Shown here: positions 12,154-20,219 of the stretch, piece by piece
Layout: each line of letters starts with the position of its first letter
Position numbering within the stretch: the first letter of the stretch is position 1
Source of the DNA: Saccoglossus kowalevskii
Taxonomy: Eukaryota; Hemichordata; Enteropneusta; Harrimaniidae
DNA length: 37,580 bases
Assembly: GCF_000003605.2 (NCBI RefSeq)
Contig: NW_003146281.1
Span: 132,312 to 169,891, forward strand
Direction of reading: 5' to 3'
Program-made: the position numbers and the translations under genes
The notes under the pieces: generated by a model
What the model was told of the DNA's origin: nothing
Seen by the model: only the letters and a program-made list of their open reading frames with translations
Database searches by the model: none

Positions 12154-12491
12154 CACTCTGAGATCAGTCCTCGAATTTCAGTTAGGTGTTTTGATTATTA
12201 TGTGACATGTAGGGAAAAATGATGTTTCGTTCTTGTTCACCGAGGACAGTAAATGAGAACAGAAGCTAATCTTTGAGATTCCGCAAACATTGGGATATTA
12301 GTCAAAACCGGTAAGCCAATAAAATTCGAACGTGCATTCGAATTAGAAAAATGCAACGATTGCAATCAGTCGAATTCAATACATCATTGAATTGTGAACG
12401 TTCAGTGCAAATTTCGTACAAGTTAAACAAACAACAATTTCACATCATAGTTCAAAGATCCCAATGAAGCATTCGGAATGATCTCAGAGTG
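12154..12491. mobile_element. Possible 338-bp TIR element (CACTCTGAGATCA ends)
   Basis: A 13-bp perfect inverted repeat, CACTCTGAGATCA, lies at 12154-12166 and as its reverse complement at 12479-12491, with weaker inward similarity. The interior holds inverted CGAATTC- and CATTCGAAT-type stretches. No target duplication is evident. Confidence 0.45.
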
Positions 12492-13555
12492 TAACCTTGA
12501 CAACACCAATGGCATCACATATTTAACCAACGTAGTTATGCAAAACATATATAACAATACAAAAGGCGTATAGATAAAATAATAGCAAACATAACATTAA
12601 GTGTCTGACAAACAACGTGCAAGTGATATAGGACTTTGAACTATGGCAGTCAATGGTGAAAATATGGAAATGATAATTTTATATAAAAAAAACTCAATAA
12701 ATACATACATTTCCCCTTTAAGTAAAAATTCATCGGTAAAATATTATTAGCACAACGGAGTGTTCTGAGCAATAGGTCAAACGGACCTATATCTTATGTT
12801 CGGCCGGGTAGCTTCATGCCACTAACGCCAAGCTTCGATGTATGTAATAATTAATTGATTAGTTGTTTTAAAATGTCAATATGAGCAATTCATTCAGACA
12901 TCCCATGGGTATGCTGAATTCCCTGTGTACCGTTTTCAAACTCGCCAATAAAAACATTTTAATTCCCTCAGACCAATGATATCCCGTATCAGTGTATGTT
13001 ATATTTGCATTGATCTGAATGGGATATTACTAGCATCGTTTCTAGGCGTTGAATTATAGTGAGTGAAGCATTGCATAGATTATTGGTTATCTGCCAGATG
13101 ACGTCATATGGCAACTGGATTACTGATAAAAACGTGACAAATAAGTGTATTAAAACACGTCTTACTTGCCATTTTGATGTAATAATGGAACGAAGCAAAG
13201 TTCAAAGTTTAGCGAAGTACAACTAAATCAGTAAAAGCGAGAATGAGTGTAAAAAATTTCGTTATATACAGTGAGTGGCACAAAGCTCGTGCTTGACATA
13301 TACACGTATTTATACAAATCATACCTGTCATCAACTTTTATTCTTGAAACGCAGAGATTTAATTATAGTTATTGACCCGAGAGCAAAATATGTCAACGTC
13401 CATAAAGCGCACACAGCCTTCATGCGACATAGTAACTGCGACCGCCCAGATTTTTAAAATGAGACGCTAGCTGATGTGATACTTTTGAACTATTAATTAG
13501 GACTAACAATGGTATCACACTAGCATTTCTGGAATGGTGATTTTTTCAATTCCAA
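12492..13555. other. Intergenic, no gene recognised
   Basis: I see no recognisable coding, RNA or repeat structure in this stretch. The open frames at 12989-13198 and 13275-13457 are of chance length. Confidence 0.4.
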
Positions 13556-13767
13556 TACTGTAAAGGGGGTAATTATTCACTGGGTTTTAATTTAGCTTAT
13601 TTCGCTGACTGGAAAAATGCGCTAAATTAAAACCCAGTGAATATGTAAAATTTAGCATAGAACACATTATCTAAATGACGAAACCGTGAATTTAAAACCC
13701 ACTGAATATGCCCAAAATGGTAAATCAGTGAAATTTAAACCCAGTGAAAATTAGTCATTTTGCAGTA
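13556..13767. mobile_element. Hairpin-forming MITE next to the gene's 3' end
   Basis: Termini TACTGTAAA (13556) and TTTGCAGTA (ending 13767) are inverted. Inside, a perfect 23-bp inverted repeat (13574-13596 and 13621-13643) carries CACTGGGTTTTAATTTAGC with a 24-nt loop. Two more AAACCCA-TGAA segments follow before the right end. The related element at 25691-25897 has the same TACTGTAAAA terminus. The element begins about 115 bp past the stop codon of the minus-strand glycosyltransferase. The only ATTAAA-type poly(A) hexamer I see on that strand nearby (13586-13591) lies inside it, so it may supply the transcript end; this is inference. Confidence 0.7.
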
Positions 13768-13882
13768 TCTATTTTTGTTTGACGAAACGTGTATAATGAC
13801 GACAGCTTTCTGCCTTTCACTGTAATTTAGAATATAATTAAAACATTTTGCTGGCTGGATGATATAAGCAGACATCATTGTC

Positions 13883-16800
13883 TTAAAGTTGTTTACATTG
13901 TGCTATACCTTTCCACGCAATCTCTAACTGCCTCGTGGTAAAAAAGTTTGACGTTAACAGTGAACTAAGGCTGCATTTGTGTGTCGTCCTTATTTGTCCC
14001 GTTACATCAAAGCCAGGATTGTGTTCTGGTTCAATACCCAACTGTTCCAACAATTGTCCAACATATACTTGTGGCCAAATAAATATTGGCGTCGATTTTG
14101 TTGTATGTGAGAGTTTTTTCACAACATCAAAGGAGAATAAATATGGTGGGCCTTGAATAAATACTGGAAACGCATTGTCAGGATACAAATCTACCGGAGT
14201 ATAGACATCACTAGAAGGCTCTCTATCGGGGACAATGTTACTTTGTACATACCCGGATGCTAAATTGCTTCTGTTACTCGCACGCAAATATTCAAAAATG
14301 GCGAGGTAGTTAACGAAAATGGAATCGTCACTGTATAACACATACTGCATGTTTTTACAAAACGCGGAACTCCACTGAAGTTCAGATACTAAAATTTGAG
14401 TAGAATGTTCTATGTTGTCTACAAGGTCTACAAACACAATATCTCCGTGTTGGCTGCTTTCCTGTGTGACGTCATCGTTCACCTGCGCAGAAACACTGGC
14501 ACTTTTTGTGACAAAGAAAATAACCCTGATTGCCCGAAGAACTGTCGTCTGCGCTACTACTTTACGGATCAATGTCCTTACGCGGAAATTGTTCGGTGCG
14601 CTGCGAGTTATAATCAGAATTATAGTTTCTGGGCTACAGTTTTGTGCCACGTGACTGTCATCTACATAACGTACAATAGTTGTGTCTACGTAAGATTTAG
14701 GTTTGAAGGTTTCAAACTTTGTAAATTTTTGGTGCGAGTCACAAAGAATGTTTTTATTTTGTTGGTACCAAAACCTGTACATTTCATCTGAGGACGCATG
14801 ATGGCGCGCGACAAGCCCGTTAAGTTGGCAGGCACTGTGTTGGTCTCCACTAATGTCAATTCTAGTTTCTGACTGTGGTAACAAACCAATGTTTTGTATC
14901 ACCGTTCCAATAAACACATCCTCGTTCGCCAGCAATGGCGCGTCAAACGCAGCTTTGTAGACGCGATTTGCGACGTCCTTCGATAATACATACATAGGAC
15001 CGGCGTTGTACGGAGGGAAAGGCCTATCCGGCCACACTTCCTTTGAAACTGAATTTTTATTTGAAGAGTCCCTCAGAGGCATCATACCCCTATAAGTGAA
15101 CCCACGATAAATGTTAACTCTGTCTATTTGTTCCAGTGATGTCATCAAAAGTTTAACATTTGCGTAAACGTCATCATCAATTTTCACGACGTAATTCACA
15201 CCCAGACAATATTCATTAATCCATTTCAATCCCATAATAGTTTTCAACACCAGGTTTCTGTATGTTTCTATAAAGTCGCCCTGTAAAATGTCACCAAAAT
15301 CTCGGGACTCTGCTTTGACTTCCATTTCAACATCACGAGAATTCTTCTTCCCCAGAAGAAAAACAGTTGCCATATTCCTAGATTCGACTTTCTCATAATA
15401 CTGGCCCCAAGTCTCGCGAATTGCCCTTCTCCGTGAAAAACTTGAACCCTCCGAGATTACCAGAAAAATGACGTCATTATCACAATTGACAACTTTTTTA
15501 TCGGGGAGTTGAATAAATGTTAAATCCTGTTCCGTGATACGTTGCTCGGAAGGACAATCGTCCAAATCGGCGTTCATGATCTGAAGATGATATGCGTAGA
15601 TACTAAAAGGAGTTTTCATTCTCCAGGAGAAGTAAAGCTGTGTCTCGCATGTTGATAGATCATCCAAGATAGAGCCGCCTGCGAAGTACGAGTGATCTCG
15701 CATAGTGATCCCGGTTTTTGTCAACATCATACCCATGAAGACGTCTTCCCATGGAAACATCGCAGATTTTCTAGACATTTGGTCAACTTTTTGTACAACA
15801 TCGCGGCTCATTATGTAACTAGTTGCACCGAGGTAAGGGGGAAAGGTTGTATTAGGATACGTGTCGTACGATGTGTAGAACAGGTGTTTTTCATTGCGTA
15901 CTGGCGTCATGTGAACAAGCAGTCGCCCCAATGCTAGTCCGTTTTGAAGGTTTCGATATGGCAGTGACAAATATTCGACAAGTTTTCGAACATTAACAAA
16001 CATATCTGAACGTGTCTTTAAGACATATCTGGCCCCAGCGCAGAATGTACTGACCCACTCTATTAGTGCTAGTGTTTTTGTTGTTTGATTATGGAAATTA
16101 TCTATGAAGTTACCCTGAATTATGTCACCATTTAGACTGTCTTCACGTAAAATCGCAATCTGATCAGCTGTGTTCGCGGGAACGCCGAGAAAGAACAGTA
16201 CTTCAACATTGTTGTTACTTTTCTTGGAAGTGCTCGCCCACGTGACTCTTGTTGCTGTTCTATATTCTTCTTCGTAGGATAATGTGGTAACCATGATCAA
16301 CAGAAACACGTCTTTCCGTTTACCGTTACTAAACTGGCACACTTCAGGGTGATTGATGAAAAATGACGCGCGTGGATTTTTGGATTCAGAATGTTTGTTT
16401 TGTCTCAGATGAAGTGTCGTCGTCTTTCCATCACTTCGTACGTAAATTTGTCGATCACAGTCGTAAGCAGTTACATTATCCGGGTTGTATTCGTTCCTGT
16501 CACAGCGAAAGTGTTCACCATTGTGCATGTTTCTTGCAACCATGCCCATATTAGGAGCATATTGAAATGACGCCGACGCCAATGTTCTATGCAGCCAGCA
16601 GGAGCTGCCACCTCTAGCTTCAACTGCCGCCGTGTTCCCCTTGACGTCAAAACCTGTATGTACGTCGATTGTTTTTCCAATTTTCTCCACGATTCTCTCA
16701 ATTTGGATATTCGTAATTTTTCCGGAATATTTTCGCAAATTTTCACTAACCGAAGCCACTGTTTTATTACTAAGTAATATTATCGTCGAATCCACCTTAG

Positions 16801-19800
16801 AAATCTGTATCGTCCCTTTCTGGCCACTCTCAAGTGTTTCGTCGTCTTCTTCGTCGCTAATCGATGATTTCAATCTCCGTAAATAGTTTACGTCACGATT
16901 TCCACGGGAACAAGTACAGTTTTCATCGTAACAAAACCGTCCACCTTTTAAATTTAAGTCGTTATCCCCGTGTTTTGCGAGAAATGTTAACAGATCGGGA
17001 ACGTTCACGAAAACGTCGTCATTGACGATCATCACGTGACTTGCACATGCGCAGAAGTGAGACATCATTTGAAGCGATAATAACATTTTAAAATTCAGAT
17101 ATTGTTTAGATGTTTTATCTTTGACATTCACTTGTATAATGTCACGATGCATAAATATTTCGTTTTTAATGAATGTTTCCATGGAAGAAGATGAACAAGG
17201 ACTTCCAACGACGAAAAAAGTCGCCACTCTGCGGCCTTTTATAGAATCGACGTTTGCCCACGTCAACCGAGCATACCTGCGCATGTCATATTTTTGACAT
17301 GACGAAGCCACGAGTATAAGCAGGTGAATGTTATGTTCGTCGTTACTGTGGTTACACAGTTGAGGCAAATGTTTCAACGGATCAAAATGTTGAACAGCGT
17401 ATCTACTCTGTGACAAAGATGGCGCTCTCCTCATAAATTCTGGTTGCCTGTAGCAACAAGTTTGAGGAGATTTTTCACATGATTTCATTTCACTCCAAAA
17501 CTTGTAAAGCATTGTTGGTGTAAAACTATGAGAAGTGAGCCCAACAGACAAAGAACATGCATCACGAAAAACGTTATTACTATTATCAAAACCATGGTGT
17601 GGGAAACTGCCAACGCCTAAATCGTTAGTGATGTTGCCGATGTAGACGTCTTCCCAGGGGAAAACACGGTAATGTTTGGATTCCCGGTACACTGCATTAA
17701 CAACATCAATGGACATCACGTAAGCCGGACCATTATTATACGGGGGGTACAGCTCGGCTGGCCACGCTTCTTCGGGGGTGAACCATTTACTGTGGTGGTC
17801 CCGTATTGGTTGTGTGTCAATTCGCGTATCACCAAAGTAAAACAGCTTTCGTGGCGACAACGCTAGAAATCGGATCATATTGTCGGTGTTGAGAAAAACA
17901 TCGTCGTCTATTTTAATGACGTAGTCTGCTGAACTACAGTAGTTAGACGCCCATTCTAATAGCATTATTGTTTTATACGTTAAATTCCGATAGTGTTCAA
18001 CGAAATCTTGTTGGATAATATCACGATATTTTGAGTTTTCGCTAATGATTTTGTTCTGTATTGACTCTGAGTTACTTCTACCCAGTAAGAAAACCCTCTT
18101 TATAAACGTATTATCGTTCCTTGACGAAATTTTTCCCCAGGTCTGCCTTATAGCCAGTCGTTGAATAAAGTGTCCCGGTGACGACAAAATGCCAATGAGG
18201 ACTGTCAGTGATCGCGTGTTTTCACCGAAACGCTTGCACATATCCTCGTGTTGTAAAAGATATTCAAAATTACGGTTAGTTAAATTATTAAAACTGTTTC
18301 CACACTCCAGGTAATCCAACCACAGCCGGAGACCGGATAGGTATTGAGCCATGTTGTCATAGAAACCACTTGACGCTATCAATTTATCAAGATCACAAAG
18401 GTGTCGTACTCTACCGCCATTGTCAATATCATCGTGGATAACCGTCCTTACGTTGGTAGATCGAATAGCTTTTTCAATGAAAGCCGTGTTGCCGCAGTAG
18501 GAACTTATGTTTACTGCGGGAAACACAAATTTATTAATCAGCTGCCCAGACAATATGAATGTGCCATTGAATCTACTTTTTTCATTTTTCATATCAGAAC
18601 CAATCATTGCAAAGGAATTTGACGTTACTGACGACAGATATCTAACCGTATTTCTGACGTTAACAATAACGTCATCGTCCACTACCATAACGTAACTCGC
18701 TGTTGGGCAATAATACTTCGACCATAACAAACCGACAGTTCTGCGTACTTTGCTGCCGTCATATTTTCCCAGAACTACCAGCTCATCTTCCGAGTTTATA
18801 ATACCACTGTCATACATACGCTGCGCACTATCGCTTTGAGAGACAAACAAAGTTACGACAGTTTTATCGTCGACGCGTTTCACTTTACCGTATGTGTCTC
18901 GTATAGTTTGACGCCTCCATTTACCGTCGTCGTCGAGTGTATTGACCAGTATTAGGAGGAATACCTCGCCCGTCTGTTCGTTGACATCATCGCTGTTAAA
19001 GCAAACGTTGGAATGTGGATCGGTGATCAACATTCCATCAAGCAATGCACGTTCTTCATTTGTCGTATTTACACAGGGGAGATCCTTAGCGGTCATTATA
19101 CGGTTCCAGGTAAATAAAAGGTCACCTGGCAAATAATTACCTGAAAGTGACGTAGTTATCAAATGGCAATATTGCCGCTTTAATCCGTGTATATCCATGT
19201 CAGCGTAATCCACGGGTGTAATTCTTAATCTGTTTAAATGTATGCCCAATAAAACGTCCTCTACTGGGAAATCAGGTGCTTCTGTATATGCTGTTAATAA
19301 TTTGGACACAATGTCCCTGGACAACAAATACGACGGACTTTGTAAGTAGGGAGGGTATATTTCACCCGACCACGAACTTTTAGGCACGTAGCTTGAATAA
19401 CGCTGATCTCTGATCGGCTTACTATCAACTACTAGTTTTCCAGCCGCCAAGTTGTTACCTGGAGAGCGTCCAAGTGTGCGTAATAAATTTGTTGGTATAA
19501 TCATTGTGCTGTCGTCCACTTTAAGCATGTATCTAGACTCTGGGCAGTACATGGAAGTCCAGTACAGCACGCTTCCTACGTTTGAACTTTCGTGAACTTC
19601 CCTGACGATGACAATCATATCCTGATATTTACTGCACTCAATGTCAAGTGTATGTAACTGTTCCTCCTGTTTTGTTACACTTACCAAAAACAATACAACT
19701 ATTGCATCGTTGTCTTTCATTAAAGCTTTCATCCAAGTTTCTCGAATAGCGTCCCTGTTTTGACAGTTCTCTGACGCACTTGTTATTAGAACCACGCCTG

Positions 19801-20152
19801 TCACAAAATTCCGGCTTCGGCATTTCTCTGACTGCGTTATATAGAATTCGACGTAAGTTGTTCGTGGAGCCTTCAAGGGTGTAACATGCTCGGTGTTGCT
19901 ATGATTCATATTCACATCAATCCAACTTCGTAGACCATGTCTGTGCGTACGGTGTATTGACGAGCTCCGTCGCGGTGAGACTATAAGCGTCTGCTGTTCT
20001 GGGCCACCTACCTTAGCGACAATATTTTCTAGTACTTGACTCGAGTCTCCTTCATTCGCACTCCTAAATAATATCATAGCATTGACAAACACCAACAACA
20101 GCAATACAGATAATGTCCAGATCCCAGATCGTAGTCTCTTCGATTTTCGCAT
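13883..20152 (-). CDS. Seven-domain GT31 (beta-1,3-galactosyltransferase-like) protein, single exon, 2089 aa
   Basis: GT31 enzymes are Golgi type II membrane proteins that transfer galactose or GlcNAc in beta-1,3 linkage from UDP-sugars. Residues 1-10 are basic and 11-30 form a hydrophobic signal anchor; the rest should be lumenal. Seven GT31-like units follow at about 116, 395, 648, 940, 1280, 1560 and 1842. Each has a first strand, an RxxIRxTW-like helix, a W-x4-C segment and an acidic-triad position; most also have PPY and EDV motifs. Units 3 and 6 are canonical; the others lack key residues. At least twelve N-glycosylation sequons are present. The ATG has A at -3 and an in-frame TGA 24 nt upstream (20174-20176). 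No stop or intron interrupts 6.27 kb, which argues for selection. Typical GT31 proteins have one domain and about 300-450 residues, so this is an exceptional concatemer. Acceptor and linkage cannot be predicted; the GT31 assignment is secure. Confidence 0.93.
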   Translation of the reverse strand: MRKSKRLRSGIWTLSVLLLLVFVNAMILFRSANEGDSSQVLENIVAKVGGPEQQTLIVSPRRSSSIHRTHRHGLRSWIDVNMNHSNTEHVTPLKAPRTTYVEFYITQSEKCRSRNFVTGVVLITSASENCQNRDAIRETWMKALMKDNDAIVVLFLVSVTKQEEQLHTLDIECSKYQDMIVIVREVHESSNVGSVLYWTSMYCPESRYMLKVDDSTMIIPTNLLRTLGRSPGNNLAAGKLVVDSKPIRDQRYSSYVPKSSWSGEIYPPYLQSPSYLLSRDIVSKLLTAYTEAPDFPVEDVLLGIHLNRLRITPVDYADMDIHGLKRQYCHLITTSLSGNYLPGDLLFTWNRIMTAKDLPCVNTTNEERALLDGMLITDPHSNVCFNSDDVNEQTGEVFLLILVNTLDDDGKWRRQTIRDTYGKVKRVDDKTVVTLFVSQSDSAQRMYDSGIINSEDELVVLGKYDGSKVRRTVGLLWSKYYCPTASYVMVVDDDVIVNVRNTVRYLSSVTSNSFAMIGSDMKNEKSRFNGTFILSGQLINKFVFPAVNISSYCGNTAFIEKAIRSTNVRTVIHDDIDNGGRVRHLCDLDKLIASSGFYDNMAQYLSGLRLWLDYLECGNSFNNLTNRNFEYLLQHEDMCKRFGENTRSLTVLIGILSSPGHFIQRLAIRQTWGKISSRNDNTFIKRVFLLGRSNSESIQNKIISENSKYRDIIQQDFVEHYRNLTYKTIMLLEWASNYCSSADYVIKIDDDVFLNTDNMIRFLALSPRKLFYFGDTRIDTQPIRDHHSKWFTPEEAWPAELYPPYNNGPAYVMSIDVVNAVYRESKHYRVFPWEDVYIGNITNDLGVGSFPHHGFDNSNNVFRDACSLSVGLTSHSFTPTMLYKFWSEMKSCEKSPQTCCYRQPEFMRRAPSLSQSRYAVQHFDPLKHLPQLCNHSNDEHNIHLLILVASSCQKYDMRRYARLTWANVDSIKGRRVATFFVVGSPCSSSSMETFIKNEIFMHRDIIQVNVKDKTSKQYLNFKMLLSLQMMSHFCACASHVMIVNDDVFVNVPDLLTFLAKHGDNDLNLKGGRFCYDENCTCSRGNRDVNYLRRLKSSISDEEDDETLESGQKGTIQISKVDSTIILLSNKTVASVSENLRKYSGKITNIQIERIVEKIGKTIDVHTGFDVKGNTAAVEARGGSSCWLHRTLASASFQYAPNMGMVARNMHNGEHFRCDRNEYNPDNVTAYDCDRQIYVRSDGKTTTLHLRQNKHSESKNPRASFFINHPEVCQFSNGKRKDVFLLIMVTTLSYEEEYRTATRVTWASTSKKSNNNVEVLFFLGVPANTADQIAILREDSLNGDIIQGNFIDNFHNQTTKTLALIEWVSTFCAGARYVLKTRSDMFVNVRKLVEYLSLPYRNLQNGLALGRLLVHMTPVRNEKHLFYTSYDTYPNTTFPPYLGATSYIMSRDVVQKVDQMSRKSAMFPWEDVFMGMMLTKTGITMRDHSYFAGGSILDDLSTCETQLYFSWRMKTPFSIYAYHLQIMNADLDDCPSEQRITEQDLTFIQLPDKKVVNCDNDVIFLVISEGSSFSRRRAIRETWGQYYEKVESRNMATVFLLGKKNSRDVEMEVKAESRDFGDILQGDFIETYRNLVLKTIMGLKWINEYCLGVNYVVKIDDDVYANVKLLMTSLEQIDRVNIYRGFTYRGMMPLRDSSNKNSVSKEVWPDRPFPPYNAGPMYVLSKDVANRVYKAAFDAPLLANEDVFIGTVIQNIGLLPQSETRIDISGDQHSACQLNGLVARHHASSDEMYRFWYQQNKNILCDSHQKFTKFETFKPKSYVDTTIVRYVDDSHVAQNCSPETIILIITRSAPNNFRVRTLIRKVVAQTTVLRAIRVIFFVTKSASVSAQVNDDVTQESSQHGDIVFVDLVDNIEHSTQILVSELQWSSAFCKNMQYVLYSDDSIFVNYLAIFEYLRASNRSNLASGYVQSNIVPDREPSSDVYTPVDLYPDNAFPVFIQGPPYLFSFDVVKKLSHTTKSTPIFIWPQVYVGQLLEQLGIEPEHNPGFDVTGQIRTTHKCSLSSLLTSNFFTTRQLEIAWKGIAQCKQL
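13895..14629 (-). other. GT31 unit 7 (1842-2086), strongly degenerate C-terminal unit
   Basis: The triad reads Asp-Asp-Ser (1942-1944). The first-helix TW is VV (1865-1866), PPY is replaced by PVF (1996-1998), and EDV is replaced by PQV (2027-2029). The pre-triad Cys (1932), GFDVTG (2047-2052), C2060 and W2080 remain. The fold probably persists without activity. Confidence 0.8.
14741..15475 (-). other. GT31 unit 6 (1560-1804), canonical and probably catalytic
   Basis: RRAIRETW (1575-1582), FLLG (1598-1601), DILQGDF (1621-1627), KIDDDVYAN (1657-1665), PLRD (1692-1695), FPPY (1712-1715) and NEDVFIG (1743-1749) are all in register. With unit 3 this is the second intact active site. The two are separated by about 910 residues containing two degenerate units. 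Confidence 0.9.
15554..16315 (-). other. GT31 unit 5 (1280-1533), triad lost
   Basis: The fold is well conserved: RTATRVTW (1298-1305), DIIQGNF (1343-1349), FPPY (1437-1440) and FPWEDVF (1466-1472). The aspartate triad is RSD (1381-1383) and PIRD is PVRN (1417-1420). The unit probably folds but lacks normal metal binding. It may be structural or may bind glycans, which is inference. Confidence 0.85.
16502..17335 (-). other. GT31 unit 4 (940-1217), Asn-Asp-Asp triad and acidic insert
   Basis: RRYARLTW (958-965) and the pre-triad Cys (1034) are recognisable. The triad reads NDD (1044-1046). The PIRD-PPY-EDV section is replaced by about 90 residues unlike GT31, including an acidic SDEEDDE stretch (1099-1105). 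A cap-like segment returns with GFDVKG (1167-1172), which resembles GFDVTG of unit 7, and C1185. The unit is very unlikely to be catalytic. About 60 linker residues follow. Confidence 0.75.
17477..18211 (-). other. GT31 unit 3 (648-892), canonical and probably catalytic
   Basis: All hallmarks are present: RLAIRQTW (665-672), FLLG (688-691), DIIQQDF (711-717), KIDDDVFLN (747-755), PIRD (782-785), YPPY (802-805), FPWEDVYIG (831-839), C866, W886 and C892. By family knowledge the triad coordinates the metal and UDP-sugar, and the EDV acidic residues lie in the active site. This is one of two units likely to be enzymatically competent. Confidence 0.9.
18302..18970 (-). other. GT31 unit 2 (395-617), triad intact but acceptor half replaced
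   Basis: VDDDVIVN at 491-498 keeps the metal triad, and RQTIRDTY (414-421) is the first helix. The PIRD, PPY and EDV motifs are missing. The segment at about 515-575 is only faintly alignable. The C-terminal cap (C586, W611, C617) is retained, so the unit is internally remodelled and not simply truncated. Confidence 0.8.
19073..19807 (-). other. GT31 unit 1 (residues 116-360), aspartate triad altered
   Basis: RDAIRETW (133-140), PIRD (246-249), YPPY (266-269) and EDV (298-300) are all present. The aspartate triad reads Asp-Asp-Ser at 213-215 instead of DDD, and the following Phe/Asn are lost. The fold should be complete, but metal and UDP-sugar binding is probably weakened. The unit closes with a tryptophan (349) and cysteine (360). 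Confidence 0.85.
20060..20122 (-). other. Signal anchor (transmembrane) of the GT31 concatemer
   Basis: Residues about 11-31 are almost entirely hydrophobic and follow a cluster of K and R at 2-8, with R30 closing the helix. This is the type II Golgi glycosyltransferase arrangement (cytosolic N-terminus, lumenal catalytic part). Residues 31-115 form a stem-like, low-complexity, Ser/His/Arg-rich segment. Confidence 0.85.
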
Positions 20153-20173
20153 TGTTGAAACACCAGGCTTAAT

Positions 20174-20176
20174 TCA
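20174..20176 (-). other. In-frame stop upstream of the GT31 start
   Basis: Reading the minus strand upstream from the ATG in frame, a TGA occurs 24 nt before it and no other ATG intervenes. This fixes the N-terminus of the encoded protein unless an upstream exon splices in downstream of that stop. Confidence 0.8.
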
Positions 20177-20205
20177 ATGAGTAATAATCGGCGGACGTGT
20201 GTCTT

Positions 20206-20216
20206 CTATATATATC
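20206..20216 (-). promoter_or_regulatory. TATA-like element upstream of the GT31 gene
   Basis: The minus strand reads GATATATATAG about 55-65 nt before the ATG. If used, transcription would begin roughly 25 nt before the start codon and give a very short 5' leader. This position is an inference from TATA geometry. The region is generally AT-rich, so chance is possible. Confidence 0.4.
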
Positions 20217-20219
20217 ACA

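Noticed and set aside
13935-19136. About a dozen short open frames on the plus strand, and two on the minus strand, within the GT31 gene
   Set aside because: They are shadows of the 2089-codon minus-strand frame and show no independent protein features.
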